Made by a program: the position numbers and the translations under genes. Positions 17,374 to 26,693 of a DNA stretch of 37,985 nt are shown piece by piece. Within the stretch, counting starts at the first letter, position 1. The number at the start of each line of letters is the position of its first letter. The notes beneath the pieces were generated by a model. The model saw nothing but the letters and a program-made list of their open reading frames with translations, searched no databases and had not been told where the DNA came from. The DNA is from Muribaculaceae bacterium (GTDB lineage Bacteria > Bacteroidota > Bacteroidia > Bacteroidales > Muribaculaceae): contig JAFSYB010000105.1 in the NCBI GenBank assembly GCA_017443765.1, positions 1-37,985 on the forward strand. Reading direction: 5' to 3'.

Positions 17374-18339
17374 TCAAATGTTATGGTCATTGTCCGTGAG
17401 TTTCGCTTCGTCGATGGCGGCGAGGTTGCGCTGTAGGCCGTTGAGCTTGACGCGCTTGACGGCACTGTGGGAAAAGAGGAGCGAGAACTCCCCGGGGGTC
17501 ATTTGCCGGATGGCCTCGGCATCGAGCCTCAGGAATTGCTCCGTGGGGTGGAAGTCGGCCAGGTCGGTGGGTGCGGCGAGGCTGTTGTGCGGGCAGCAGT
17601 GCTGGCAGGCGTCGCAGCCATAGACCCGGTTGCCCATCGCCTGGCCGGCCCATGACGGCAAGGGTTCGCGCAGCTCGATGGTCAGGCACGACAGGCAGCG
17701 GCGGGCATCCACGGCACCGTCGCCGCTCAGCGCCCCGGCGGGGCAAGCGGCCACACAAGCGCCACAGCCCTCGCAGGTGAGCAAGCACGGCGTGTCGGGC
17801 GGCAGCTCCAGTGTGGTGAGCACAGCCCCGAGAAAGAAATACGAGCCGCGGCCAGGCAGAATCAGCTGGTTGTTGCGCCCGATGAAGCCCAGGCCGGCCT
17901 GCTGCGCCCAATATCGCTCGCGCAGCGGCGCGGTATCGACACAGCAGCGGCACTCGCAACCAGTGCTCTCGCGAATGAATGTCGCCAGTTGCCTCATGCG
18001 CTCGCGCAGCACCTCGTGGTAGTCGCGACCGTAGGCATACCAGGCAAACTGCGGTGCGCCGGCAGCTTGCAGGCGCGGCGGGCGGTAGTTCATGGCAAGC
18101 ATCACGATGGTGTGCGCGCCGTCGAGCAGCCGTCGCGGGTCGTCGCGCACGTCGGCGTGCCGCGACGCCCACGCCATGCAGCCGTGCCGCCCGTCGTCGA
18201 GCCACTGACGGTAGCACCGCCGCGCCCGCTCGTCGACGGCCTGTGCCCGCGCATAGCCGCAAGCATCAAAGCCCAGGCTCGCGGCCTGCGTCTTGATGTC
18301 GGCGGCTATATTGGCTGTATGAGCATGGCTAATCTCCAT
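17374..18339 (-). CDS. queG: Epoxyqueuosine reductase QueG
   Basis: A protein of 321 residues, a cobalamin- and iron-sulfur-dependent enzyme that performs the last step of queuosine synthesis in tRNA. It carries two cysteine clusters typical of 4Fe-4S binding: CEGCGACVAACP (about residues 189-200) and CDACQHCCP (about 242-250). The conserved acid in VDTAPLRERYWA (D135) is present, as are GRDYH and GFIGRNNQLILPGRGSYFFLG, which line the cobalamin pocket. I set the start at 18339 (MEISHAHTANIAADIK); the frame stays open further upstream but would overlap the restriction enzyme gene. The gene starts only 11 bases after the stop of that gene, so it may be read from upstream promoters in the interrupted operon. 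Confidence 0.93.
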   Translation of the reverse strand: MEISHAHTANIAADIKTQAASLGFDACGYARAQAVDERARRCYRQWLDDGRHGCMAWASRHADVRDDPRRLLDGAHTIVMLAMNYRPPRLQAAGAPQFAWYAYGRDYHEVLRERMRQLATFIRESTGCECRCCVDTAPLRERYWAQQAGLGFIGRNNQLILPGRGSYFFLGAVLTTLELPPDTPCLLTCEGCGACVAACPAGALSGDGAVDARRCLSCLTIELREPLPSWAGQAMGNRVYGCDACQHCCPHNSLAAPTDLADFHPTEQFLRLDAEAIRQMTPGEFSLLFSHSAVKRVKLNGLQRNLAAIDEAKLTDNDHNI

Positions 18340-18350
18340 CAATAACAATT

Positions 18351-19079
18351 CTATTTCAGCACATACCTGCTGCAGATATCGTGCCAACGCGGAATCTTTA
18401 AAGTGATGCCGTAATGTTTTTTGTAGGCATCCACAATGTTGTGTTTCCACATCGAGGCATTCTTATGGGTTTCAGGGTTCTGGTAGACACATTCTTCCAT
18501 CGCACTCAAGAAGTCCTCAAGCGTTTTGAATGTATCAAATTTGTTGGGTTTGGCATAGAACTTGGCAGGTCGTATTTTGTGAACAACCCCCTCCTTGATT
18601 TGCAGGTTCAAAGCCCATTTAGCCATAGGTCTGGTGATTTCCCACACACTTTTCAGCCATACGTTTTTGATTGACACATAGCCGTCATCGCTCATCACAT
18701 AGCCGAAAATCAAGTATTTCACATGGAGCATATAGGGTTTGGCCACAATCTCGTTATGGAAAGCCCTGAAGTCGGCAATATCGAATCCTGGTGTTGCTTG
18801 ATAGTTAAAGGCTTTCACCTCAAGCATATCCTCCTGTTTGTTTCGAGGATTCAGATAAATGTCAGGTGGCATTTGAGTGTTCTCGTTTGCGCTGTACTCA
18901 ATATCGTTCTTCTTCAGCCAACCTTCAAGCCACTCCTGCATGATGTTTCCAACCACATCACGTTGCTTTACAACGATGTCGACATCTCCAAGATAAAAAC
19001 GAATTTGACCTTTAACAGTTAAAATATTATCCTCGTTAATAAGTTTGTCGTATAGTAAATCTGCTGTTATTGACTTCAT
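18351..19079 (-). CDS. Type II restriction endonuclease, NgoBV/NlaIV-like
   Basis: A protein of 242 residues. It has a PD-(D/E)xK nuclease core: PPD (Asp 73) followed by EVK (Glu 87, Lys 89) in the segment MLEVKAFN. The N-terminal part, with VKGQIRFYLGDVDIVVKQRDVVGNI and QEWLEGWLKKNDIEYSANENTQMPPD, recalls the NgoBV/NlaIV family, whose members cut within GGNNCC. That specificity is from memory of the family and is not proved. The gene is AT-rich compared with its neighbours. It lies 51 bases after the methyltransferase on the same strand and 11 bases before queG, the arrangement of a compact restriction-modification pair. No controller gene is seen. Confidence 0.8.
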   Translation of the reverse strand: MKSITADLLYDKLINEDNILTVKGQIRFYLGDVDIVVKQRDVVGNIMQEWLEGWLKKNDIEYSANENTQMPPDIYLNPRNKQEDMLEVKAFNYQATPGFDIADFRAFHNEIVAKPYMLHVKYLIFGYVMSDDGYVSIKNVWLKSVWEITRPMAKWALNLQIKEGVVHKIRPAKFYAKPNKFDTFKTLEDFLSAMEECVYQNPETHKNASMWKHNIVDAYKKHYGITLKIPRWHDICSRYVLK

Positions 19080-19130
19080 AATGTAAAATTATTCACACAA
19101 AAAATATATATAGAGTAAGATTGTGAGAAT

Positions 19131-20522
19131 CTAGAATATTGTGTTCAACAATCTTTTAGACACTTCCCTTATAACGGGAACAGCAACAGTATTACCCAAA
19201 AGGTCGTAAGCATCATTAATAGGTATATTCATTGTGAAAGACTCGGGATATCCAAAAAGCCGAAGTCCCTCTCTGATTGTAAGATGTCTTATACCTCCGT
19301 TATCTGGAACAAAAATTCTTTGCATATCCATTGCTACCAAAGTGGGGGCAATATCGTTTGGATCAAGTATTTTACTTACTTCAAAACTTAATTTCCCTGC
19401 AACAATATTATAACCCTTGGGCAAAGTCTTATCTTGCACCCTTTGTCTTACTGGATTTGTAATCACTTTTTTGGGGTGTTCGTAAGTCAAGTAGCCTTTT
19501 GTTGTGAGGTCTAATAGCATATCGTGAAGATTTTCATCGTCAAAAAACTCGCGAATAAAATCTTCAGTTAGGGGCATACCATCCATCCATTCTATGCCAT
19601 ATCTCTCAGCCCATTTCTTTTTTCTTCTCTCTTTAAGCATCATATTAAGCAACTGTTTTTGTTTATCAGAAACAGTGCCTCTCATTTCTAAATCCCAACT
19701 GTGAATATTATCATTTCCCCCACGCTTGTCCTTAATAGATTTTCCATAAAGGTCTTTCAATGCATATTTTGACAGGAGTAATTGAATAAACTCGCTTTTA
19801 TCTACCGGACGATTCGATTCAAGGATTGATGAAAGCGTTGCGTGTGAGATTACAAAGTCTTCTAAATCTGGTGCTTTTTTTAGTGAACCGACTATATATA
19901 TGCGTTTTCTATCTTGCGCCAAACCAAAATCCTTGGAATTCAATATTTTATATGAAACGTTATATCCAGCGGCATTCAAGTGGTTAATAATAATCTTGAA
20001 TGTCTTTCCTCCATCGTGGTTAACGAGACCCTCTACATTTTCGAGTATAAATCCTTTCGGTCTTTTCTCAATTAGAATGCGTTCTACATCAAAAAATAAT
20101 GTTCCTCGAGTGTCTTCAAACCCCAAACGCTTTCCAGCATAGGAAAATGCCTGACACGGAAATCCAGCACAAAGAATATCAAAGTCAGGTATTATCGAAG
20201 CAGGAATTTGCGTTATATCCCCAAAAACCACCTCATTAGGGTTGTTCTGGTGTAGTACTTTTATGGCATGTTTTTTAATTTCTGATGTAAACAGACATTT
20301 TGGCTTGTAGCCAAATTCTTCTATAGCCAGCTCCAATCCTTTCCTTACTCCACCGATTCCAGCAAACAAATCGATAAAAGTTATTGTTTTTGGATCCTTT
20401 CGTATATTCTGAAAAGGATTAATTGGATTCATATTGAAAAGTGACATCTGAAAGGCCACAACAGGGTCTTGTGCCATCAGTGTGTCAATTTCAATGTCGT
20501 TGTAAGGCTTTGATTCTGCCAT
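19131..20522 (-). CDS. DNA (cytosine-5) methyltransferase of the restriction-modification pair
   Basis: A protein of 463 residues with the ordered motifs of C5-cytosine methylases: motif I FIDLFAGIGGVRKG (about 49-61, AdoMet binding), motif IV GFPCQAFSYAG (catalytic Cys 123), motif VI ENVEGL (161-166), motif VIII QDRKRIYIVG (203-212), a target-recognition region of about 150 residues, and motifs IX-X ending in LFGYPESFTM and LLGNTVAVPVI. It should protect host DNA at the site cut by the neighbouring nuclease, probably GGNNCC if the NlaIV-like assignment holds. It contains one GGATCC, itself a GGNNCC site. The coding region is strongly AT-rich compared with the flanking genes, a sign of acquisition from elsewhere. 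It begins 33 bases after the deacetylase stop codon. Confidence 0.93.
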   Translation of the reverse strand: MAESKPYNDIEIDTLMAQDPVVAFQMSLFNMNPINPFQNIRKDPKTITFIDLFAGIGGVRKGLELAIEEFGYKPKCLFTSEIKKHAIKVLHQNNPNEVVFGDITQIPASIIPDFDILCAGFPCQAFSYAGKRLGFEDTRGTLFFDVERILIEKRPKGFILENVEGLVNHDGGKTFKIIINHLNAAGYNVSYKILNSKDFGLAQDRKRIYIVGSLKKAPDLEDFVISHATLSSILESNRPVDKSEFIQLLLSKYALKDLYGKSIKDKRGGNDNIHSWDLEMRGTVSDKQKQLLNMMLKERRKKKWAERYGIEWMDGMPLTEDFIREFFDDENLHDMLLDLTTKGYLTYEHPKKVITNPVRQRVQDKTLPKGYNIVAGKLSFEVSKILDPNDIAPTLVAMDMQRIFVPDNGGIRHLTIREGLRLFGYPESFTMNIPINDAYDLLGNTVAVPVIREVSKRLLNTIF

Positions 20523-20555
20523 AAACCTTGTAAGCGTTAGAGAAAGATGAGAATT

Positions 20556-21182
20556 TTACAAGTTGTCGGGTATGGCTGCGAAACTGTAACCTTGGCTTTG
20601 CAGCCACTCGATGGCACGAGGCAGGGCGTAGTGCAGGTTGCGCTCGGCCTTGATTGAGTCGTGGAAAACAATAATGGAGCCGTTGCGGGCCAGGCGCTTC
20701 ACGTTGTCGAGCACACGCTCGCCGGTGAGCTTGTTGCTGTAGTCGCGTGTCACCAGGTCGTACATGATGATGGTGAAGCGCTCTCGCAGCACACGGCTCT
20801 GCCCCCAGCGCAGCAGGCCATGCGGCGGGCGGAACAGGTTGGACTGAATCAGCTCGTGGGCGTGGAACACGTTGAGCAGGTAGCGCCTCGTGGTCACGAA
20901 GCGCCCCTGCAAGTGGTTCATCGTGTGGTTTCCCACGCTGTGCCCGCGGCGCTTGAGCTCGGCAAACAGCTCGGGGTTGCGCTGCACGTTCTCGCCCACG
21001 CAGAAGAAAGTGGCCTTCACGCCGTAGTGGTCGAGCGTGTCGAGCACCCAGGGCGTGACTTCGGGCACGGGTCCGTCGTCAAAGGTGAGATAGACCGTGT
21101 GCTGCCGCTTGTGAATGCGCCACACCGTCTCGGGGAAGAGCATGCGGTAGAGCAGCGGCGGACGTTCTACGAGTGAGTGCAT
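20556..21182 (-). CDS. Polysaccharide deacetylase (carbohydrate esterase 4-like)
   Basis: A protein of 208 residues with the NodB-homology fold. Motif 1 is TFDDGP (about residues 33-38, catalytic and metal Asp), motif 2 is HSVGNHTMNH (metal histidines), motif 3 is RPPHG, and a late motif is IIVFHDS. CE4 enzymes remove acetyl groups from peptidoglycan, chitin-like or other surface glycans. No signal peptide is evident, though an internal start at MLFPETVW is possible. The gene begins 9 bases after the stop of the DUF2723 gene, so the two are very likely cotranscribed. The restriction-modification pair sits just downstream. Confidence 0.9.
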   Translation of the reverse strand: MHSLVERPPLLYRMLFPETVWRIHKRQHTVYLTFDDGPVPEVTPWVLDTLDHYGVKATFFCVGENVQRNPELFAELKRRGHSVGNHTMNHLQGRFVTTRRYLLNVFHAHELIQSNLFRPPHGLLRWGQSRVLRERFTIIMYDLVTRDYSNKLTGERVLDNVKRLARNGSIIVFHDSIKAERNLHYALPRAIEWLQSQGYSFAAIPDNL

Positions 21183-21191
21183 CTTAGTTCA

Positions 21192-24100
21192 TCAATCGAC
21201 GGAGTCCTCTTCACCGGGCAAAATCATGGGCTGCGACGCGGCCTGCTGCGGCGCGAATAAGTTCATAGAGCGTGACAAGTCCACGCCCATGCCTTCGACT
21301 TTCTTGACAAGTGCCTCGGTTCCATTGGGGTTCAATTCGTTATAATCCTGCAGGAGCAGCGGCAGATAGCGCTGGTCGATGTACATGTCGTAACGCGAGA
21401 TGCGGTCGTATTGCGAGGGCGAGAGCGACTGGTAGTAGCGCACATAGCCCGCATAGCGCATCACCTCGCTTTCGAGCAGCTTGGTGGCGATGGCCTTTGC
21501 CGTCTTGTCGCCGGCATACTTGTCGAGATAGGCGTAGGCCATGGCGAGGCGCTCACCCATTTGCACGCTGTAGGGCGAGATGGAGGCGGGCAGCTTTTGG
21601 CGTATCAAGTCGAGCACGCGGCGAGCCTTGGCAAAGCGGTCGTTGGCGTAAGCGTTGGCATCCTGCCCCATGAAGGTGGTGTTGCCATTCTTGATTGCCT
21701 TCTGTGCCGCCAAGCCCTCGTAGATGAGATCGCCGGCCAGGGTGACCATTGCGGTGCGCGTGGTGGTGACCATGCGGCGCACCGTCTCGTCGAGATAGAG
21801 CTTGCCCGGCTTGGCCACGTCGAGGCCGCCCCAGCGGAACTTGGTGGTCACGATGTCGTACATCTTGTCGGTGGCACTTTGGATGTCGTGCTCCACCCCC
21901 AATCCCTTGAGTGGGGTCACCTGATAGGCCATGCCCGTGTTGCGCAGGTAGGGCGTGAGTCCCAGGTAGTAGCTCTCGGGCACGGTCATGGCGAAATAGC
22001 ACGGGCGCTTCCAACCGTCGAGGATGCTGGAATTGATGATGTCGAGACTCATGAGCTGGCTCGAGGTCAGGCCCGAGCCCTGCGTGGTCAGGTCGAGGTT
22101 GATGCTCTCCTCGACCATGTCGCGCCGATTGGCAGGCACCACACCGGCAGCCACGGCCTGGTCGGCATCGATGGGAATGAACACGCGCGGATACTTGATG
22201 GCCGACACGCCATAGTGGTTCTGCTTGTAGCCGGGGCCATACACCTGCTCGAGACTTTTGCTTGCAGGAATCATCATCGTGGTGTCGGCTTCCTCATTAA
22301 TGATATAGTTGTACTGTCGGTTGTCGTAGGCATAGGTGAGCGGAGTGGCCTGCATGGGCAGCGGCTTGCTCTCGTAGGCGGCACGCTGCATCTGCGCGAT
22401 ATACCAGTCGGTGCTCAGGTAGCTCAGGTTCACCACGCGCACATCGGTGCGGTATCCCTCCACCTCCTGGCAGTACCACAGCGGGAAAGTGTCGTTGTCG
22501 CCATTGGTGAAGATGATGCCGTTGGGGTCCACGCTCGAGAGGTAGTTCATGCCGAAGTCGCGTGCGGCATATCGCCCGCTGCGGTCGTGGTCGTCCCAGG
22601 TCTGGCTCACCATCTGCAGGGGCACAAGCAGGCCGATGAGTGCCGCCACCCCGGCCACGGCCAGCCCCTTGGGGGTGTGGCCAAGTTCCTCGCGCTCGCC
22701 GCTCTTGCGGTCGCGCTTGGCCATCAAGGCCAGCACACCGCGCCACAAGCCCGCCACACCCAGGCCAATCCAGATGGCGTAGGCATAGAACGAGCCGGCG
22801 TAGGCGTAGTCACGCTCGCGAGGCTGACTGGGCGTCTGGTTCAGGTAGAGCACGATGGCGATGCCCGTCATGAAGAACAAGAAGAACACCACCCAGAACT
22901 GCTCGATGCCGCGCTTGCCGCGATAGGCCTGCCACAGCAGGCCTATGATGCCCAGCAGCAGCGGCAGCAGGTAGAACACGTTATGCCCCTTGTTGCCCTT
23001 GCCCAGGTCGTCGGGCAGCAGGCTCTGGTCGCCCAGGCGAAGATTGTCGATAAACGGAATGCCCGAAATCCAGTTGCCCTGCGTAATCTCGCCCATGCCT
23101 TGAATGTCGTTCTGCCGGCCGGCAAAGTTCCACATGAAATAGCGCCAGTACATATAGTTGAGCTGGTAGCCGATAAACCAGCGCAGGTTGTCGTACTGCG
23201 TGGGCTTGAATGCCAGCTCCGTTTTTGCTGGGCCATCTTCGTTTTCGACCACCACGGTCTCGACCTGCGTGCCGAACTCACCCAGCCACTCATGATACTG
23301 CTGGGCATGCGCCTCGCTGTAGATGCGCGGGAAAAACATATTTTGTTCGGAGCGGTACTCATAGTTCACCTTGTAACCCATTTCCACATAGCGGTCAGGT
23401 GCATCGGGTGTTGTCTTCACCTCCTGGGCATACTGCATCGGCCCATTGTTGGTCACGGGCTTCATCGTGCCGTTGCCGGCTGGCTCATAGAGCACCTCGC
23501 TGAATAGCGTGCGGCCATAGAGCAGCGGTGTCTCGCCATACTGCTCGCGGCTCAAGTACTTGGCCAAGGCAAAGGTGTTGTTGGGCGAGTTCTCGTCGAG
23601 CGGTGTGTTGGCGTTGCTGCGAATGAGAATGAGCGCATAACTCGAGAAGCCGATGAAGATGACCAGTATCGAAAGCGAGATATTGCTCAAGATGCGCACC
23701 GGCAAATCGTTGCCGCTGAAGAAAAGGTACAAGACCAGCGTGGCCAGCAGCACCATGCCGACGAGGCCACCCTTCCAACCCTCGCCAATAAACAACATTC
23801 CGCTGAGCAGCACAGCCAGCAGGAACGATATTTTCATGCGCAACTCGCTTTTGCGGGTGTACAGCTCAAAAATGTTCCACGCCAGCACAAGCACCAGCAC
23901 GATGGCATAGAGCAGGGCACCCATATTGAACGACATTCCCAGCGTGTTCACGGCAAACAGGTCGAACCGCTGAGCCATCTTCACAAAGCCCGGCTCCAGG
24001 CCGTAGAGCACCAGCACGATGATGCCAAACGAAATGGCCAGCGTGATGAGCGAGCCCTTGGCGTTGGTGTTTTTGAATTTGCGGTAGTAGAAAACCAGTG

Positions 24101-24713
24101 CGATGGCGGGAATGCACAGCAGGTTGAGCAGGTGCACGCCCAGCGACACGCCCACGATGTAGGCAATCAGAATCAGCCATCGGTCGCTGCCAGGCTCATC
24201 GGCGTGGTCTTCCCACTTGAGAATGAGCCAGAACACCAGGGCGGTACAGAACGACGAGAATGCGTACACCTCGGCCTCGACTGCCGAGAACCAGAACGTG
24301 TCGCTCCACGTGTAGGCCAGTGCGCCGCACACGCCGCTGCCCATCACCACAAGGTACTGCGCCAGCGACATGTTGTCCTCCTCGCCATTGGGAACAAGCA
24401 GCTTTTTCAGCAGGTGCGTGATGGTCCAAAACAGCAGCAGGATGGTGGCTGCACTCAGCAGTGCCGACATCGCGTTGACACACTTCGACACCAGCGACAC
24501 ATCGCCGCCGGCAAACAACGTGGCAAACCGCGCCACGAGAATGAAGATGGGGTTGCCGGGCGGATGGCCAATCTCACTCTTGAACCCCTGTGCGATAAAC
24601 TCCGGACAGTCCCAGAAGCTGGCCGTGGGCTCGATGGTGAGCAGGTAGGTCACTGACGCCACCACAAATATGAGCCAACCCAGCGTGTTGTTGATGAGCT
24701 TGTATTTCTTCAT
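21192..24713 (-). CDS. DUF2723 family membrane protein, GT-C glycosyltransferase-like
   Basis: A protein of 1173 residues. The N-terminal half has about ten or more membrane segments. The DUF2723 signature appears as TIEPTASFWDCPEFIAQG then IGHPPGNPIF (about residues 25-55), with the acidic residues expected for a GT-C sugar transferase. Further membrane segments lie around 500-620, followed by a soluble C-terminal part of about 500 residues. The eukaryotic relative TMEM260 is a protein O-mannosyltransferase, so protein glycosylation is a reasonable guess, not proved here. I set the start at 24713 (MKKYKLINNTLGWLIF). The open frame continues 310 codons further upstream, but that part is antisense to the LolD-like gene. 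The deacetylase follows after 9 bases. Confidence 0.88.
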   Translation of the reverse strand: MKKYKLINNTLGWLIFVVASVTYLLTIEPTASFWDCPEFIAQGFKSEIGHPPGNPIFILVARFATLFAGGDVSLVSKCVNAMSALLSAATILLLFWTITHLLKKLLVPNGEEDNMSLAQYLVVMGSGVCGALAYTWSDTFWFSAVEAEVYAFSSFCTALVFWLILKWEDHADEPGSDRWLILIAYIVGVSLGVHLLNLLCIPAIALVFYYRKFKNTNAKGSLITLAISFGIIVLVLYGLEPGFVKMAQRFDLFAVNTLGMSFNMGALLYAIVLVLVLAWNIFELYTRKSELRMKISFLLAVLLSGMLFIGEGWKGGLVGMVLLATLVLYLFFSGNDLPVRILSNISLSILVIFIGFSSYALILIRSNANTPLDENSPNNTFALAKYLSREQYGETPLLYGRTLFSEVLYEPAGNGTMKPVTNNGPMQYAQEVKTTPDAPDRYVEMGYKVNYEYRSEQNMFFPRIYSEAHAQQYHEWLGEFGTQVETVVVENEDGPAKTELAFKPTQYDNLRWFIGYQLNYMYWRYFMWNFAGRQNDIQGMGEITQGNWISGIPFIDNLRLGDQSLLPDDLGKGNKGHNVFYLLPLLLGIIGLLWQAYRGKRGIEQFWVVFFLFFMTGIAIVLYLNQTPSQPRERDYAYAGSFYAYAIWIGLGVAGLWRGVLALMAKRDRKSGEREELGHTPKGLAVAGVAALIGLLVPLQMVSQTWDDHDRSGRYAARDFGMNYLSSVDPNGIIFTNGDNDTFPLWYCQEVEGYRTDVRVVNLSYLSTDWYIAQMQRAAYESKPLPMQATPLTYAYDNRQYNYIINEEADTTMMIPASKSLEQVYGPGYKQNHYGVSAIKYPRVFIPIDADQAVAAGVVPANRRDMVEESINLDLTTQGSGLTSSQLMSLDIINSSILDGWKRPCYFAMTVPESYYLGLTPYLRNTGMAYQVTPLKGLGVEHDIQSATDKMYDIVTTKFRWGGLDVAKPGKLYLDETVRRMVTTTRTAMVTLAGDLIYEGLAAQKAIKNGNTTFMGQDANAYANDRFAKARRVLDLIRQKLPASISPYSVQMGERLAMAYAYLDKYAGDKTAKAIATKLLESEVMRYAGYVRYYQSLSPSQYDRISRYDMYIDQRYLPLLLQDYNELNPNGTEALVKKVEGMGVDLSRSMNLFAPQQAASQPMILPGEEDSVD

Positions 24714-24764
24714 TGTTGCAACTTGAAGATGATATTGGTGTTTAGTATTTTCCGAAACAATCTG

Positions 24765-24772
24765 CAAAATTA
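24765..24772 (-). promoter_or_regulatory. Probable -7 box of the DUF2723 gene
   Basis: The minus strand reads TAATTTTG, 51 bases before the start. The best TTG box is 16 bases upstream rather than 19, so the promoter is less certain than its divergent neighbour. Confidence 0.4.
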
Positions 24773-24824
24773 CGGCAAATCTCCGATACAAGCCCCCACA
24801 GGCTTCCCAAAAAATGCTAAATAT

Positions 24825-24855
24825 TTTGCACTTCGCGTCGCTTGATGTAATTTTG
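24825..24855 (+). promoter_or_regulatory. Promoter of the LolD-like gene
   Basis: TTTG (24825-24828), 19 bases and TAATTTTG (24848-24855), a full consensus match, 23 bases before the ATG. It is divergent from the DUF2723 promoter. Confidence 0.68.
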
Positions 24856-24878
24856 CACTGAAAAAAATAAAGAGCATC

Positions 24879-25535
24879 ATGATTGAAGCGCGAGGAATCA
24901 TCAAGCGGTACGGCACCCTGGAGGTGCTTCGCGGCGTGGACGTGACCATCGGCCAGGGCGAGGTGGTGTCGATTGTGGGACCCAGCGGCGCCGGCAAAAC
25001 CACGCTGTTGCAAATTCTGGGCACGCTCGACCGTGCCGACGGCGGCACAGTGACCTGCGACGGCACCGACGTGAGCCGCCTGCGCGACACCGAGCTGGCA
25101 CGATTCCGCAACCAAAACATCGGCTTCGTGTTTCAGTTCCACCAGTTGCTGCCCGAGTTCACCGCTGTGGAGAACGTGGCCATTCCGGCACTGATTGGCG
25201 GCATGGGGCGCGACAAGGCTTTTCGCCGCGCACAGGAGCTGCTCGACTACATGGGCCTCTCGGCCCGACTGCAACACAAGCCCTCGCAGCTCAGCGGCGG
25301 CGAGCGGCAGCGTGTGGCGGTGGCACGCGCTCTGGTCAACGAACCCAAAGTGGTGCTTGCCGACGAACCCAGCGGCAGCCTCGACACGGGTGGCAAGCAG
25401 GAGCTGCACCGCCTGTTCTTCCGCCTGCGCGACGAGATGCACCACACTTTTGTCATCGTCACCCACGACGAGAGCCTGGCCAGCCAGGCCGACCGCACAC
25501 TGCACATGAAAGACGGAATCATCAGCAATGAATAA
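24879..25535 (+). CDS. ABC transporter ATP-binding protein, LolD/MacB-like
   Basis: A protein of 218 residues, a stand-alone ATPase. Walker A is GPSGAGKT (34-41), the Q loop is in [18 protein letters not shown], the ABC signature is [15 protein letters not shown] (about 140-154), Walker B is [12 protein letters not shown] and the switch histidine is in VTHDESLA. The [22 protein letters not shown] segment is typical of LolD, which powers release of lipoproteins to the outer membrane with LolC/E, and of MacB-type exporters. No permease gene is next to it in the window, so its partner must be elsewhere. The next gene, a lipoprotein, overlaps it by 8 bases. Confidence 0.9.
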   Translation: MIEARGIIKRYGTLEVLRGVDVTIGQGEVVSIVGPSGAGKTTLLQILGTLDRADGGTVTCDGTDVSRLRDTELARFRNQNIGFVFQFHQLLPEFTAVENVAIPALIGGMGRDKAFRRAQELLDYMGLSARLQHKPSQLSGGERQRVAVARALVNEPKVVLADEPSGSLDTGGKQELHRLFFRLRDEMHHTFVIVTHDESLASQADRTLHMKDGIISNE

Positions 25536-26244
25536 TCTCCTTGCCCACCCCCCCCTCCCCTGCCCCACCCTGTGGCGGCGCATAGCCTGGTGCGCAACCC
25601 TCTTGGCCATGACGGCCCTGCCATCGTGCGGGCACGATGACATAGACCCAGCCTACACCGACTGCCGTTATGACATTGTGACATACCTGGGTGTCACACC
25701 GGCTGGCCAAGAAGCATATAAGCTTGTCGGGCGCGACAGCGAGCCATCGCTCACCCTGCTGGCCGATGGGCATAACGCCCCCGACGACAGCCCGATAGGC
25801 CGCCGGCTGCTGCTGCGCTACACACCGGCGGCACCACTCACGGGCGACACCTGCCGCATCACAGCGCACGCCGCCACTGCCATCATCAGCGACTCGCTGC
25901 GCTACACCATCAAGCCACTGGCACAATACTTGCAGGACAACTCACCGGTGAAGCTGGGCAGCGTGTGGCGCACAGGCGACTACCTGAACCTGCACTGCCA
26001 GCTGGAGTACACCGGCCGCAGCCGGCACTTCTACCTGCTGGTGGACAGCACCACCTGGCACGCCGACACCGTGCACTGCCACCTGGTGCACAACGTGTTT
26101 GGCGACATCACACGCCACTGGCGCGAGTGCTACGCCTCGTTCTATGTGGGAGTGGTGTGGAACCAGCCCACCTGCCGCGTGATGCGCGTGCACATCAACG
26201 ATGTGGCAAGGCCAACGGTCGCCTACCGGGATTTCATGAAATAA
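25528..26244 (+). CDS. Putative lipoprotein, NigD-like
   Basis: A protein of 238 residues with a lipoprotein signal: a basic stretch WRR, a hydrophobic run and LPSC (Cys 34). The mature part is mainly beta-strand, and its C-terminal half ([30 protein letters not shown]) recalls NigD-like proteins of Bacteroidota, whose function is unknown. The start overlaps the LolD-like gene by 8 bases, so coupling is likely, and the combination with a lipoprotein-release ATPase is notable. An internal Met (MTALPSC) would remove the signal and is not favoured. Confidence 0.7.
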   Translation: MNNLLAHPPLPCPTLWRRIAWCATLLAMTALPSCGHDDIDPAYTDCRYDIVTYLGVTPAGQEAYKLVGRDSEPSLTLLADGHNAPDDSPIGRRLLLRYTPAAPLTGDTCRITAHAATAIISDSLRYTIKPLAQYLQDNSPVKLGSVWRTGDYLNLHCQLEYTGRSRHFYLLVDSTTWHADTVHCHLVHNVFGDITRHWRECYASFYVGVVWNQPTCRVMRVHINDVARPTVAYRDFMK

Positions 26245-26363
26245 TAGCAACGAGAACCCAGATGCCGACTGTTACGCAACGCTGTTGCGGCCATCGGGAA
26301 GTAACCACGCCTCACAGCCCTCTTTTTACAGAAACTTGGAAATAACCCAATAAAAAACTTATT

Positions 26364-26693
26364 ATGAACGACAACAAAAACCAACAACAAAAGAATCAGA
26401 TTCAAATCGAGGTTCCTGCCGACGAGATGCAGGGCCGCTACTCCAACCTGGCCGTCATCACCCACGGGCCTAACGACTTCTTCATCGACATGATTCTCAT
26501 GGCTCCCAACACGCCCAAGGCACGTGTGCAGAGCCGCGTGATCATGACCCCGGAGAACGCCAAGCAGCTGCTCATCGCGCTCAACGAGAACGTGCGCAAG
26601 TACGAGGAAACCTACGGCACCATCAACCCGCGCAAGCCCGCCAACGGCCAGCAACCCATCATGGACTTCCCCCTGCCCAAAGGGCAAGCGTGA
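26364..26693 (+). CDS. DUF3467 family protein
   Basis: A small protein of 109 residues. The centre (IQIEVPADEMQGRYSNLAVITHGPNDFFIDMILMAPN, about 13-49) followed by AKVQSRVIMTP-like and NAKQLLIALNENVRKYEE matches DUF3467, a widespread Bacteroidota family of unknown role. The first 12 residues are rich in Asn and Gln and likely flexible. Its stop codon TGA is directly followed by the cysS ATG, so the two are probably cotranscribed. Confidence 0.85.
   Translation: MNDNKNQQQKNQIQIEVPADEMQGRYSNLAVITHGPNDFFIDMILMAPNTPKARVQSRVIMTPENAKQLLIALNENVRKYEETYGTINPRKPANGQQPIMDFPLPKGQA

Noticed and set aside
24714..25643. 310-codon N-terminal extension of the DUF2723 frame
   Set aside because: The extension is antisense to the LolD-like gene and carries no DUF2723 similarity. 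The conserved start MKKYKLINN is at 24713.
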